The notes beneath the pieces were generated by a model. The model was not told the origin of the DNA, searched no databases, and worked only from the letters and a program-made list of their open reading frames with translations. The position numbers were made by a program, and so were the translations under genes. A stretch of 64,000 nt of DNA, from contig NZ_ATNE01000001.1 in the NCBI RefSeq assembly GCF_000454065.1, positions 2,501 to 66,500 of the forward strand, read 5' to 3'. This DNA is from Brevibacillus thermoruber 423 (GTDB lineage: Bacteria > Bacillota > Bacilli > Brevibacillales > Brevibacillaceae). Positions 1 through 8,862 of the stretch are shown here, piece after piece; the stretch's first letter is position 1, and every line of letters begins with the position of its first letter.

Positions 1-1
1 C

Positions 2-424
2 GAGCATGTCGGCCGGTTGGACCTGCCTGCCCGAAAAGAAAAGCGCTGTGTCCTGCAAGCATCCCTCTTCTGCTCGGGCACCCGCGTGTCGTTCTGGGTG
101 ACCCACTGCAGCCTCAATCAAGCAAGCCGGCTGGAGCAGATGAAGCTGCTCACGGACAAGGCCGCGAAAAAAAACACCCCCCTGCTGCTGATGGGGGATT
201 TCAACGCGCTGAACGTCTCGTTTGCCCCGATGCTCACCGACTGCGCTCTCGCCACCGGGCAGGACCATCTCGCCACGCTGCCGGCTTTTCGCCGCCGCAT
301 TGACTATCTGTTTGCGTCCAGCCATTGGCGAATCAAGCACTACGCCGTTGCGCCCGTAAAATGGTCCGATCACGTCCCGATCATAGCGGAGCTGGAACTG
401 TTACACCCAGTTCCTGCAAAATAA
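2..424 (+). CDS. Endonuclease/exonuclease/phosphatase family protein, C-terminal part (cut by window edge)
   Basis: The reading frame is open from the first bases of the window, so the gene begins upstream and only about its last 140 residues are seen. Family motifs are present in order: GDFNA (metal and phosphate binding), RRIDYLF, and SDHVPI with the catalytic Asp-His pair near the end. These are the signature of the DNase I-like EEP fold (Mg2+-dependent phosphoesterases acting on nucleic acids or phospholipids); the substrate cannot be told from this part. It converges with the next gene, and the two coding regions overlap tail to tail by 44 bases (381-424). Confidence 0.85.
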   Translation, partial: EHVGRLDLPARKEKRCVLQASLFCSGTRVSFWVTHCSLNQASRLEQMKLLTDKAAKKNTPLLLMGDFNALNVSFAPMLTDCALATGQDHLATLPAFRRRIDYLFASSHWRIKHYAVAPVKWSDHVPIIAELELLHPVPAK

Positions 425-1862
425 AGTCCTTTACGTCGATCAAACGCGCAGGTACCGAAAACGGCCGGGATGCCCCCGCTACCAGCAGTGGAATCAGGGA
501 GTCCTGCTTGTGCAGGGAACCGTGACTGCCGCCGCCCAGGTGCGTCGGCGAAGCCTCTGACAAAAATTCATAGCCTTCGGCAGCCGACAGTACAAGAACC
601 GGCCCCCGCTGCGAAAACAAGGAACCGTACAGGCGGGAGAACGCGTCCGGATACGTCCCGAAACGGATGTCTCGCCCCTCCCGTTCCACTTCCAGCACGC
701 CCAAATCTCCTTCCGTCCCCCATTCGTTGCCGTACGGATCGCGAAGAGGTCCCCCCTTCCAGAACCGCAGAAGCCGGTCGGAAGCGCCGCGGCGGACCAC
801 CACGCGATCCCCCTCCCGCCAGGCGATCAGATCAATCCGCGGGTCCTGGGACACGGCGTCTGCCAAGCGTACCAGTTTCTCCGCCTTCAGCGGGTAGAGG
901 TACGTCATCCGCTCGTTGTTGCAGATGACGACGTCATACGCATCGGTCACGTCCGTACCCAGCCGGTGGACGGAAAACCCGGAAAGCATGGCATCCAGAT
1001 CGATGTTGTGCTCTTTGCTTTCACCGATCAGCGTCTGGCCGTGGTCGCTGATAAAGATGCACACATTTCGCTCCAGGACCTGTTCCCAGGAACTGTAGTT
1101 GTTCAGAAAGCGTACCAACTGCTCATCCACTTCGGCCAGATGCTGAACCGCCTTGTGCGGCGAGACGTGCAGCTTGTGGTCGTTCTCCGGGAGATAGATC
1201 AGGGTAAAATCCGGCTGCTTGCCGCTGTTGATCACTTCGATCAGGACGTCAATGGCGTACGTGTCGTTTATGCCGTACCCCTTGGCGGCAGACTGCGCCC
1301 AATTCCACACAATCGGGCGAAAGAGGGCGGGCCGAACCAGCGTGCCCAGGCTCATGATCGTGGGGCCGCTCGCTTTTTCGCGCATGCTGAAGCGGGTGAC
1401 GGCATCCAGCACGGGCGGCATTTGGACCTTGTGGCGCTTGTGCCCGCGGTGGGCGATCACGTTGATCGAGCCCGAGACCAGCCCGTTTTCCTCCAGCACC
1501 TCGTGTATCGTTTTTACGTCCCGGCTGAGGTGGCGTTCGTTCAAGTCGAACAGCACGTTTTCCGCACAGTGCTCGAAGCCGAGTTTCCCAACCGAAGCGG
1601 TTCCGTTTATATAGTTGACCATCCGGTTCGTCTCCGGATCGTACCAGATCAGACCCGGCACCTTGTGCTGATCGGGGTATACGCCCGTGACAAGCGAACA
1701 GTCGATCGAGGCGGTCATGGTCGGAAACACCGTCACGCAGTCCGGAATGTACTGTCCCCGCTCCATGAAAAACTTCAAACCGGGCGCTTTACCCATCGCT
1801 ATACATCGCTCCAGCACGTCCGACATCATGGAGTCGATGAGGAAGAGGAGTACTTTTTTCAT
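381..1862 (-). CDS. Alkaline phosphatase superfamily protein (type I phosphodiesterase/nucleotide pyrophosphatase-like)
   Basis: About 493 aa. Metal-site motifs of the alkaline phosphatase fold are visible: LFLIDSM near the N-terminus (Asp), FPTMTASID with a likely Thr nucleophile, LPENDHKLH, ISDHGQT, and a late GGGSHGSL His. They match phosphodiesterases of the type I nucleotide pyrophosphatase family, which cleave phosphodiesters or phosphonates with two metals. I chose ATG at 1862, with AAGGAAGG about 8 bases upstream, because the longer frame to 1898 adds 12 residues without support. No signal peptide is obvious, so it is probably cytoplasmic. The substrate is unknown; phosphoglycerol transferase or phosphopentomutase-like roles are less likely. 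Confidence 0.82.
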   Translation of the reverse strand: MKKVLLFLIDSMMSDVLERCIAMGKAPGLKFFMERGQYIPDCVTVFPTMTASIDCSLVTGVYPDQHKVPGLIWYDPETNRMVNYINGTASVGKLGFEHCAENVLFDLNERHLSRDVKTIHEVLEENGLVSGSINVIAHRGHKRHKVQMPPVLDAVTRFSMREKASGPTIMSLGTLVRPALFRPIVWNWAQSAAKGYGINDTYAIDVLIEVINSGKQPDFTLIYLPENDHKLHVSPHKAVQHLAEVDEQLVRFLNNYSSWEQVLERNVCIFISDHGQTLIGESKEHNIDLDAMLSGFSVHRLGTDVTDAYDVVICNNERMTYLYPLKAEKLVRLADAVSQDPRIDLIAWREGDRVVVRRGASDRLLRFWKGGPLRDPYGNEWGTEGDLGVLEVEREGRDIRFGTYPDAFSRLYGSLFSQRGPVLVLSAAEGYEFLSEASPTHLGGGSHGSLHKQDSLIPLLVAGASRPFSVPARLIDVKDFILQELGVTVPAPL

Positions 1863-1930
1863 CCGTCTGCCTTCCTTGTCCGTTAGTGTTTGTCGCACAT
1901 GTTAGTGTTTGTCTTTTCAGGTGCTCTATG

Positions 1931-1966
1931 CAGAGGAAAAGCCCCTACCTTCTTCGGCAGGGGCCT
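1931..1966 (-). terminator. Rho-independent terminator of the S41 protease gene
   Basis: On the minus strand an interrupted stem (GCCCCT/AGGGGC plus two inner GC pairs, TTCTTC-type loop) lies directly after the protease stop codon and is followed by TTTTCCTC. It ends the SLH-protein/protease transcription unit. Confidence 0.75.
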
Positions 1967-1970
1967 CGAT

Positions 1971-3482
1971 TCAGCGGGACGCGGCCGGTTTTGCCGCCGT
2001 GTAGACGAGCACCGGCTGGTCGTTGTTTTGCTGCAGCACGAGCGTTTTGTACCGCTGCAGATACGGAGCGATCGGCACGTAATCCTGCTCCCCGACGGCG
2101 GAGTCGCCGAGCAGCCGGGAGAGTACGGCCGCCCGCACCAGCCACTGGCCGTTTTCCCGTTTGAACAGGGGATCGACAGTGGGAAACGCGATGCCGTTGA
2201 TCACCGTGTCGCCGTTCTCTTCCGTCAGGCGATACGCCTGTACGTCGAGGGATCGAAGAGCTTCCACGACCTGCGCCGCGTAGTCCTCCACCGCGAGGTC
2301 CGGTTCCAGTCCGACGTGATTGACCACAGTGCGCTTGGGAGTGAAGTATTCGTGCAGCGTCAGCTTCAGGGCATCCCCGTTGGACAGCGGAATGATCTGC
2401 TGCGCGCTGCCTTTTCCGTAGGTTTTGGTTCCCACCAGCACGGCAATGCCGTGGTCGCGCAGGGCCCCGGCCACCAGTTCGGACGCGGAGGCGGTCCCTT
2501 CGTTGACGAGAATGCGGACGGGATACCCGACGTCCCGGCCGTTGCGTACCCAGGTCTCCACCTCCACGCCATTGCGGTTGGTCGTGTACATCAGCAGGCC
2601 TTCTTCCATAAACAGGCTGGCCACGTCGCGGGCGGTGGACAGGTAGCCGCCGCTGTTGTCGCGCAAATCCAGGATCAGCCCTTTCAAGGGCCGGATGCGG
2701 GAAAGCTGGTCCAGCTTGTCACGAAGCTGTACAGCCGCTTCCGATCCGAAGGTGGCCAGACTGACGTACCCGATCGCACCGCCTTCAAACAGGTCTCCTT
2801 CCACCTCGGGCATCGTCACGGCGGCCCGCTTCAGGCGGACCTGTTTTTCCCGTTTTTCCGAAGGCCGGTAGATGGTCAGAACCGCTTCGCTGTTTTCTTC
2901 CCCTCGCAGCATGGCGAATGCTTCCTCAAAGCTTTTGCCCTTGAGGGACTTGCCGTCTACCGTCAGCAGTTGATCTCCTTTCCTCAGCTCGGAAGCGGCG
3001 GCCGGCGACTGCGGCACGATGTCACGGATCACCAGCAGCCCGTCCTGCATCCGCAGCCGGAAACCAAAACCGACAAACTGGTTTTCGACGCCCGCCTCAA
3101 ACATCTGCAGGTCGTCCCGGGTGAAAAACATCGTGTGCGGGTCGTCCAGTGTGGCAAGCATCCCGTCAATCGCCCAGCGGTTCAGCGCCGTTTCATCCAG
3201 TCGTGCGGCACGCTGCCATTCCGCCAACCGCTGCTCCATCTCCGGCAGCGTGTCGTCGTCCGCCGAAGGCTTCAGCGTCAGGTGTGCTTGTCTGCCCGCC
3301 TCTTCGCTGACATGGCTGAGCGCTCCCTGTACCAACTGCTTGGCGGTGGGCTTGCTCAAATGGTTGTCCAGTACATACTGAAACACTTCCGCCGTCTCCG
3401 CAAACGGCTGCTCCTCCGCCTGCACGGGGACGGAAACGGCCGTCAGAACAGCGGCGAGCAGCCCTGTGATCATGCGCTTCAT
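1971..3482 (-). CDS. S41-family C-terminal processing peptidase (CtpA/CtpB-like), exported
   Basis: 503 aa. A signal peptide occupies residues 1-22 (cleavage probably after VQA). A PDZ domain follows at about 130-205 (VGFGFRL, SPAAASELRKGDQLLTVDG), then the S41 core with LILDLRDNSGGYL, the nucleophile motif GTASASELV and the Lys motif GTKTYGKG; the Ser/Lys dyad is intact. The last about 90 residues resemble a copper-amine-oxidase-type stalk domain seen on many wall-exposed Bacillales proteins (tentative). The start overlaps the SLH gene stop as ATGA, so the two are translationally coupled and probably act together outside the membrane. Family members cut the C-termini of exported proteins, and CtpB signals in sporulation; the target here is unknown. 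Confidence 0.9.
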   Translation of the reverse strand: MKRMITGLLAAVLTAVSVPVQAEEQPFAETAEVFQYVLDNHLSKPTAKQLVQGALSHVSEEAGRQAHLTLKPSADDDTLPEMEQRLAEWQRAARLDETALNRWAIDGMLATLDDPHTMFFTRDDLQMFEAGVENQFVGFGFRLRMQDGLLVIRDIVPQSPAAASELRKGDQLLTVDGKSLKGKSFEEAFAMLRGEENSEAVLTIYRPSEKREKQVRLKRAAVTMPEVEGDLFEGGAIGYVSLATFGSEAAVQLRDKLDQLSRIRPLKGLILDLRDNSGGYLSTARDVASLFMEEGLLMYTTNRNGVEVETWVRNGRDVGYPVRILVNEGTASASELVAGALRDHGIAVLVGTKTYGKGSAQQIIPLSNGDALKLTLHEYFTPKRTVVNHVGLEPDLAVEDYAAQVVEALRSLDVQAYRLTEENGDTVINGIAFPTVDPLFKRENGQWLVRAAVLSRLLGDSAVGEQDYVPIAPYLQRYKTLVLQQNNDQPVLVYTAAKPAASR

Positions 3483-5479
3483 CGTGTCGCCCCCTTCACC
3501 GCTTCGTCCGGAATTCGCACGTGCACCTCATAGGGGAACGCATACGTTTCCTTGCCCGCATAGGCCACGTACTCCTGGGTGTCGTAAATCTCCTCGTAGC
3601 GCCAGACCCGCTGCACCAGCAAATCCGTGTCGCGGTCGATGTAGTACTTGGTCATGTACACGGGGATCTGCTTCACCGTACCGGCGCCAAACGAGCGGTG
3701 CTTCACCCGCTCCGCCAAAGCGGGACCGGGAATCCACTCGGTGATGACCTCGTAACGGCCGAGCGACTGCTTGTAATACCGGGCGTGCAGTGTCCGCGCC
3801 CGTTCCGCGATGCTGATATCGTCCACCCATTCGTGGAGGAACTCCGGCTCTTTGACGCTGCTTTTTTCCCAGGTCCCGCGTTCAAAATCGCGTTCGTACT
3901 GCACGTTCTTGCGGCCGTCGGTGTAGCTCTCCCACTTGTCCAGCACAAGCTGCTGCGGGGACTGGAAGATGCCGAACGTGTGGCCGATCTGATCGCGTTG
4001 GTCCACTTCCTGCGTGTACTTCAGCAAAAAGCCGCGCAGCACCGACTCCCCGTGGACGATGTAGCCGTCCTTGTTGTCCATCCGTTTGAGCGTATGCGCC
4101 AGGTCCGTGACCAGCGACGGCTGCTGCTTCAGCACGGCCAGCTCCTGGGACAGCAGCCGGGCCAACTGCTGGACCGCTTCTGTCGCCTCGGAGATGTCCG
4201 GACTGGCCAGCCACGTCTCCGCTTCATCCAAGCGGTTGGCTTCCACCAGATAGTACACCGCGTTGAGCAGCGCTTCCGGCTTTTTGTCGGCAAACGAGCG
4301 GTAACGGACCAGCGCCTCTTCCGTTTTTCCGCTTTTCGCTTCCAGCGCGGCCAGGTAAACGGCCAGCGATTGCCATTCTTCGGAACCTTGCCGCACTTTT
4401 GGTTCGTAGCTGCCCAAACGCTCCAGGACACGCCCGTATACGGCAGGGTCTTCCGCCCCCATCTGCAGCGCGATGTCATAGACGTTGGCACAGAGCAGGC
4501 GAAGCGTGTCGGGCAGGATGATCTTGTCAGCGAAATACGCGTCGATGGCGGAAAACGCCTGGTCCAGATTTTCCGAAAGCGGGGTCCCCGGGTCCCAGCT
4601 CAGGTAGTAGTGCACCCCGATCCGGTTGTCAAACGTGGACGCGGCCAACCGCTTCAGGTCGGCGAACGTCTGCTCGCTGTCTTCGTGGCTGCGGATCGCT
4701 TCCACCGCATGGACAAACGTCTCTTCGTCCTTGGTCATCTGATTCGTGTACGTCGCGAACAGCGGGAACAGTTCCCGAATCTCCGGAACCGTCGGAAACT
4801 TTTGGCCGTTGTAATCGAGCAGCGGCAGCAGCAGGTCCCCCTGCATGGATGCGAGCAGTCGGTCGGCCACGACGGCCGCTTCGCCCCGCTTCAGCTTCTC
4901 CTCCGGCCGGCCGTCCATCCACCCCGCTGCGGTGATGTTCTGCCAGGACTGCTCCCCGTCCGCGCCCATCGCGTACATCTGCAGCAGTTTGGCCGCTTCC
5001 TCGCGGGTGATGGGCTGGTCTGGATGCAGTTCCTTTCCGGGAAACACCTGCTGAATCGCCCCGGGACCGTACAGGCGCTCCAGCAAAACGGAGACGCGCA
5101 GGATCGGATCGTACATCCAGGTCAGCCGGTCCACGTCCGCGTATGGCAGATACGGCTCGTCAAAACCTTCTCCCTGGCCGTACTCCTCGTGTTCGGACAA
5201 AAAGGTGAGCGGGTACAGATGAAGCTGCCCCTGCTCGTACAGCCGATCCACCAGGGCGAGAAACTCGGCCCGGGTCATCTCCCGTTCCGGATAAAAGCGG
5301 TCGATGCCGGCGCCCGCCGTAAACAATCCGGCCTTCACCCCGCGGATGATCGCCGCTTTGGCCCAGTGTTTGCCGATGTCCCCATACGGGACGACCCCTT
5401 CGCTGGCGCGGGCGGTAACGGGGGCGAAGAGCCCAGAGACGAGCAGCCCGCACGCCATGATTTGGATTGTCTTTCGCAC
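3479..5479 (-). CDS. S-layer homology (SLH) domain protein, secreted, large unassigned C-terminal region
   Basis: 666 aa from GTG at 5479, which has AGGGGGA five bases upstream; the frame stays open to 5599, but that extension is Arg/Ala-rich and precedes a clean signal peptide (IMACGLLVSGLFAPVTARA). At least two SLH-like segments follow: YGDIGKHWAKAAI with MTRAEFLALVDRL, and a second with ITREEAAKLLQMYAMG; a third is weak. SLH modules bind pyruvylated wall polymers, so the protein is probably cell-wall attached. The middle part (about 230-470) is helical, possibly TPR-like, and the C-terminus is Tyr/Trp-rich and beta-like; I recognise no enzymatic motif. It is coupled to the S41 peptidase by ATGA, so it may be that protease's partner or substrate. 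Confidence 0.85.
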   Translation of the reverse strand: MRKTIQIMACGLLVSGLFAPVTARASEGVVPYGDIGKHWAKAAIIRGVKAGLFTAGAGIDRFYPEREMTRAEFLALVDRLYEQGQLHLYPLTFLSEHEEYGQGEGFDEPYLPYADVDRLTWMYDPILRVSVLLERLYGPGAIQQVFPGKELHPDQPITREEAAKLLQMYAMGADGEQSWQNITAAGWMDGRPEEKLKRGEAAVVADRLLASMQGDLLLPLLDYNGQKFPTVPEIRELFPLFATYTNQMTKDEETFVHAVEAIRSHEDSEQTFADLKRLAASTFDNRIGVHYYLSWDPGTPLSENLDQAFSAIDAYFADKIILPDTLRLLCANVYDIALQMGAEDPAVYGRVLERLGSYEPKVRQGSEEWQSLAVYLAALEAKSGKTEEALVRYRSFADKKPEALLNAVYYLVEANRLDEAETWLASPDISEATEAVQQLARLLSQELAVLKQQPSLVTDLAHTLKRMDNKDGYIVHGESVLRGFLLKYTQEVDQRDQIGHTFGIFQSPQQLVLDKWESYTDGRKNVQYERDFERGTWEKSSVKEPEFLHEWVDDISIAERARTLHARYYKQSLGRYEVITEWIPGPALAERVKHRSFGAGTVKQIPVYMTKYYIDRDTDLLVQRVWRYEEIYDTQEYVAYAGKETYAFPYEVHVRIPDEAVKGATR

Positions 5480-5591
5480 AAAAATCCCCCTAACGTTTTG
5501 CTCACACGCACCTTCCGCAAACCGCCCCGGCGCTCCGCCTGCGGTCAAACGCGGGCCTTCCGCCTGACGTCGGCGGGCGCGCGCGGCCTGC

Positions 5592-6707
5592 TTACACAAA
5601 TTGGAACGGATCCGTGTGTACGGAGGATGCGAACACTTCCGTCTGGTAGCCGTTTGCTTTCAACTGTTCCGCCAGATAGGAAGCCAGCTTCTCTTTCATG
5701 ATTTTTTCAATGTTGTGGCCGGCGTCGATGATAAAGAGTCCCTCCGCCTGCGCGTCGTGAGCGGTATGATAGCCGATATCGCCCGTCACGAACACGTCGG
5801 CTCCGCGAAAAACGGCTTTGGAGACAAACGAGCTGCCGTCCCCGCCAACCACCGCCACTTTGCGCACGGTGGCGTCCAGGTCGCCGACGACGCGAACGCC
5901 CGAAAGCGAGAAACGCTCCTTGATCCGCTCCGCCAGCTCACGCAGCGTCACGGGCTGCGGCAGCTTGCCGATTCGGCCGATTCCCAGCCCGGTGCCGGAC
6001 GCCTCCAGCGGAATCACGTCGTAGGCGACCTCCTCGTACGGATGGGCGGCCAGCATCGCCTTGATCACGGCCGCCTGACGGGAAGCGGGCATCACCGTCT
6101 CCAGCCGGACTTCTTCCACCCGCTCCAGCGTTCCCTGCTGGCCGATGTGGGGATTGGTTCCCTCCCGCGGCAAAAACGTTCCCGTTCCCTCCACCTGGAA
6201 CGAACAGTGGCTGTAGTTGCCGACCCATCCGGCTCCCGCCTCGGAAACGGCCTGAAACACCGCGTCCCGATGGGAAAGCGGGACGTAGACGACCAGTTTT
6301 TTCAACGCCTCCTGATAGCTAACGTCAAGCACCTCCACATCGCCCAGACCGATCGCTTCGGCCAGCCAGTCGTTCAGTCCGCCGGCGGCCGCGTCGAGGT
6401 TGGTGTGCGCCGTGTAGACGGCGATGTCGTGCTTCAAAAGCTTCTCATAGACCCGCCCGGCCGCCAGATCCGTGCGCAAGTGCTTGAGCGGCCGGTAAAT
6501 CACCGCGTGGTGGGCGACGATCAGGTCCACTTTTTCGGCGATGGCTTCGTCAACGACCTCTTCCAGCACGTCAAGGGCCACCATCACTTTTTTTACCTGC
6601 TTCTGCAGCGTCCCGACGTGCAGGCCGATCTTGTCCCCTTCCAGCGCCAGTGCTTTGGGCGCCAGCCGCTCCACGTATTGGATTACCGTTTGTCCGTGTG
6701 CAAACAT
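5592..6707 (-). CDS. Nif3-like dinuclear metal centre protein (YqfO type)
   Basis: 371 aa from ATG at 6707 (AGGTGAT upstream); the longer frame to 7025 is a shadow of trmK. Metal-ligand motifs are [24 protein letters not shown], and near the C-terminus [12 protein letters not shown] and DAGHNIEK. The length fits the long Bacillus form that carries an inserted PII-like domain (about residues 130-235). Family members form toroidal hexamers with a two-metal site; some act as GTP cyclohydrolase-like enzymes, but the cellular role is poorly defined. The start overlaps the 3' end of trmK by 25 bases, the same pairing as in Bacillus subtilis. Confidence 0.92.
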   Translation of the reverse strand: MFAHGQTVIQYVERLAPKALALEGDKIGLHVGTLQKQVKKVMVALDVLEEVVDEAIAEKVDLIVAHHAVIYRPLKHLRTDLAAGRVYEKLLKHDIAVYTAHTNLDAAAGGLNDWLAEAIGLGDVEVLDVSYQEALKKLVVYVPLSHRDAVFQAVSEAGAGWVGNYSHCSFQVEGTGTFLPREGTNPHIGQQGTLERVEEVRLETVMPASRQAAVIKAMLAAHPYEEVAYDVIPLEASGTGLGIGRIGKLPQPVTLRELAERIKERFSLSGVRVVGDLDATVRKVAVVGGDGSSFVSKAVFRGADVFVTGDIGYHTAHDAQAEGLFIIDAGHNIEKIMKEKLASYLAEQLKANGYQTEVFASSVHTDPFQFV

Positions 6708-7420
6708 GCGATCACCTCGTCTAACCATTCCAGTTCCGCTTCTATCTGCCGGGTCCGCTCCGCCGCTTCCGGCTTGCGGGACTGCTGCAGTTGGGACAGC
6801 ACCCGCTGCCACTTGTCCCGCTCCTGCCGCCACTTTTTCAGGAGGATCGGCGACTTTTCCTCCCACAGGAACGGACCGATGCGCAGCAGTTCCTCCAGGC
6901 TGCGCTCCTTCCCTTCGTACGGCTTGGCCGGCTCTCCCCGCTCCGCCACGAGGATTTCGTAGATGATGCCGTCTTCTTCCAAAATGGATTCCGCCACCAA
7001 CTGCCAACCGTTTTCCAGCAGCCATCGGCGGACCAGTTCTTCTCCCACATTGGGCTGCAGGATCAGGCGCCGGACTCCCTCCAGCTTGTCAGCCCCGGCG
7101 GCGAGAATCGAGACAATCAGTTGACCGCCCATGCCGGCGATGCAGACCGCGTCCACTTCGCCCGGACGGAGGACCGACAGCCCGTCCCCCTTGCGCACCG
7201 ACGCACGGTCGCGCAGCGCCAGCGTCTGGATTTGTCGGAGAGCCGCCTGGTACGGACCTTCGTTCAGCTCTCCGACGATCACAAACGACGCGATGCCCCG
7301 CACAAGCAAATAAGAAGCCAGTAACGCGTGGTCCGAACCGATGTCGGCGACGCGGGCTCCCTGCGGACAATAGCGGGCAATCGTCTCAAGCCGCTTGGAA
7401 ATGATCAATGATGATGTCAT
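6683..7420 (-). CDS. trmK: tRNA (adenine(22)-N(1))-methyltransferase TrmK
   Basis: 245 aa. The N-terminal Rossmann fold shows [14 protein letters not shown] (SAM-binding motif I) and IAGMGGQLI (the TrmK-typical glycine motif), followed by [13 protein letters not shown]. The C-terminal region is a long helical coiled-coil segment, as in the Bacillus homologue. It methylates N1 of A22 in tRNAs. It lies upstream of and overlaps nif3, the conserved neighbour. GAAGGTGAA precedes the ATG. Confidence 0.93.
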   Translation of the reverse strand: MTSSLIISKRLETIARYCPQGARVADIGSDHALLASYLLVRGIASFVIVGELNEGPYQAALRQIQTLALRDRASVRKGDGLSVLRPGEVDAVCIAGMGGQLIVSILAAGADKLEGVRRLILQPNVGEELVRRWLLENGWQLVAESILEEDGIIYEILVAERGEPAKPYEGKERSLEELLRIGPFLWEEKSPILLKKWRQERDKWQRVLSQLQQSRKPEAAERTRQIEAELEWLDEVIACLHTDKR

Positions 7421-7490
7421 ACCTACTCTTCACCTTCCATGTCCTTTATTCTACCCTATTTGTCCAAGATTGCCCAATGCAAAAAAGCGC

Positions 7491-7519
7491 AAAAAACCCC
7501 GCCTTTCGTCAAGGCGGGG
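7491..7519 (-). terminator. Rho-independent terminator of the acyl-CoA dehydrogenase gene
   Basis: Perfect CCCCGCCTT/AAGGCGGGG stem with a short loop, followed on the minus strand by TTTTTT. It separates the dehydrogenase transcript from trmK. Confidence 0.9.
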
Positions 7520-7536
7520 AACACGCGCGACAACCG

Positions 7537-8676
7537 CTAACAGCCGATTTCGCGGGCGATCACGTTTCGCAGGATTTCCGAAGTGCCTTCGCCGATTTCC
7601 AGCAGACGGGCGTCGCGGAAGAAGCGCTCCACCTGGTATTCGCGCATGTACCCGTAGCCGCCGTGGATCTGGATCGCCTGATGGGTGACGGCCATCGCCA
7701 CTTCCGACGCGTACAGCTTCGCCATCGCCGCTTCCTTGGTGAACGGGCGGCCGTTGTCTTTCAGCCAGGCCGCCTTGTACACCATGTTGCGGGCCAATTC
7801 GATCTGCATCGCCATGTCCGCCAGCTTGTGCTGGATGGCTTGAAACTTGGAAATGGACTGACCGAACGCCGTCCGCTGCCGGGCGTACTGCAGCGCCTTG
7901 TCGTAAGCCGCCTGGGCGATACCCACAGCCATCGCGCCGATGCCGATGCGCCCGCCGTCCAGCGTGATCAGGAATTGTTTGAAGCCCTCGCCCGGCTTTC
8001 CGAGGATGTTCTCGTCCGGCACGCGGACGTTTTCCAAAATCAGCTCCGTCGTGTTGGAGCTGTGCAGGCCCAGCTTTTCGTAGTTGGCCAGCACCGTGAA
8101 GCCGGGCGCATCCGTCGGCACGATGAACGCGGTGATGCCCCGCGAACCTTTTTCTTTCTCCGTAACGGCCGTCAACGCGAGAAATTGGGCGTACGAGGCA
8201 TTGGTGATGAAGCACTTCGACCCGTTGATCAGCCACTCGCCGCCGTCCCGCACGGCGGTCGTTTTCGTGCCGCCCGCGTCCGACCCGGCGTTCGGCTCCG
8301 TCAGACCAAAGGCGCCCAGGCTCTCGCCGGAGCAGATTTTCGTCAGGTACTTCGCCTTTTGCGCTTCCGTACCAAACAGGGCGAGCGGCGCCCCGCCCAG
8401 CGAGATGTGGGCCGAATAGGTGATCCCGGTCGAACCGCACGCACGGCTCAGCTCTTCGACGACGATGGCAAAGCTGACCGTATCCGCCCCTGCACCGCCG
8501 TACTCCTCGGGAAACGGCAGCCCGAGCAGATTCAGCTCGGCCAACTGCCGAAAAATATCCACGGGAAACGCCTTGGTGCGATCCCGCTCATCCGCTCCCG
8601 GCGCCACTACTTCATCGGCGAACGAACGGATCATGCTTTTCAGCATCCGCTGTTCTTCCGTCAAGTCAAAATGCAT
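7537..8676 (-). CDS. Acyl-CoA dehydrogenase (short/branched-chain type)
   Basis: 379 aa, the usual family length. FAD and substrate motifs are present: ITYSAHISLG, GLTEPNAGSDAGG, the flavin segment with YAQFLALTAV, QIHGGYGYMREY, and the C-terminal catalytic motif EIGEGTSEILRN (the Glu of EGTSEI is the base in short-chain members). It oxidises an acyl-CoA to the 2-enoyl-CoA and passes electrons to ETF. It stands alone, with its own promoter, FadR-like operator and terminator, between rpoD-linked genes and trmK, so it looks like an insertion into a conserved block. The RBS is AGGAGGCG. Chain length cannot be read from sequence; butyryl- or branched-chain acyl-CoA is most likely. Confidence 0.93.
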   Translation of the reverse strand: MHFDLTEEQRMLKSMIRSFADEVVAPGADERDRTKAFPVDIFRQLAELNLLGLPFPEEYGGAGADTVSFAIVVEELSRACGSTGITYSAHISLGGAPLALFGTEAQKAKYLTKICSGESLGAFGLTEPNAGSDAGGTKTTAVRDGGEWLINGSKCFITNASYAQFLALTAVTEKEKGSRGITAFIVPTDAPGFTVLANYEKLGLHSSNTTELILENVRVPDENILGKPGEGFKQFLITLDGGRIGIGAMAVGIAQAAYDKALQYARQRTAFGQSISKFQAIQHKLADMAMQIELARNMVYKAAWLKDNGRPFTKEAAMAKLYASEVAMAVTHQAIQIHGGYGYMREYQVERFFRDARLLEIGEGTSEILRNVIAREIGC

Positions 8677-8695
8677 GGTTGTCCGCCTCCTTGCA

Positions 8696-8709
8696 AGCGC
8701 TTTTTTACA
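8696..8709 (+). promoter_or_regulatory. Possible cre (CcpA) site upstream of the acyl-CoA dehydrogenase
   Basis: TGCAAGCGCTTTTT matches the Bacillus cre consensus TGNNARCGNWWWCA at all but the last two positions. It lies in the leader just upstream of the RBS, a place where CcpA can block transcription. Weak on its own, but it fits catabolite control of beta-oxidation genes. Confidence 0.35.
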
Positions 8710-8733
8710 AGATCATCAACGTGTCTTCCGTTC

Positions 8734-8751
8734 TGACTGAGCGTTTGTTCA
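8734..8751 (-). promoter_or_regulatory. FadR-like operator overlapping the acyl-CoA dehydrogenase transcription start
   Basis: The 18-base imperfect palindrome TGACTGAGCGTTTGTTCA has the same 7-4-7 architecture as the Bacillus FadR (TetR family) operator TGAATGA-N4-TCATTCA: 6/7 match in the left arm and 5/7 in the right. It sits about 13 bases downstream of a TATAAT box, over the expected start site, a classic repressor position. Assignment to FadR is inference. Confidence 0.55.
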
Positions 8752-8763
8752 GATCGTATCACC

Positions 8764-8769
8764 ATTATA
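8764..8769 (-). promoter_or_regulatory. -10 box (TATAAT) for the acyl-CoA dehydrogenase
   Basis: A consensus TATAAT on the minus strand about 90 bases upstream of the start codon, preceded directly by TG. No good -35 is seen at 16-18 bases. Confidence 0.55.
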
Positions 8770-8831
8770 CACCAGCAAACTGTCGGATGTGTATGTTTTT
8801 TCAGAAAAGTTTTTCGCCGATGTTGGCTGAA

Positions 8832-8862
8832 AGAAAAAAGGCGCGCTTACCGCCTGCGCGCC
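8832..8862 (-). terminator. Terminator overlapping the 3' end of the 54-aa membrane protein gene
   Basis: Stem GGCGCGC/GCGCGCC (7 bp) encloses the gene's TAA and is followed on the minus strand by TTTTTTCTTTC. Confidence 0.8.

Noticed and set aside
1890..3533. 547-aa open frame opposite the S41 protease
   Set aside because: Shadow frame with no start signal and no recognisable domain.
3521..5701. 726-aa open frame on the plus strand opposite the SLH gene
   Set aside because: Antisense shadow of a high-GC gene: no RBS, no motif, Arg/Val/His-rich composition, and the opposite strand has clear domains.
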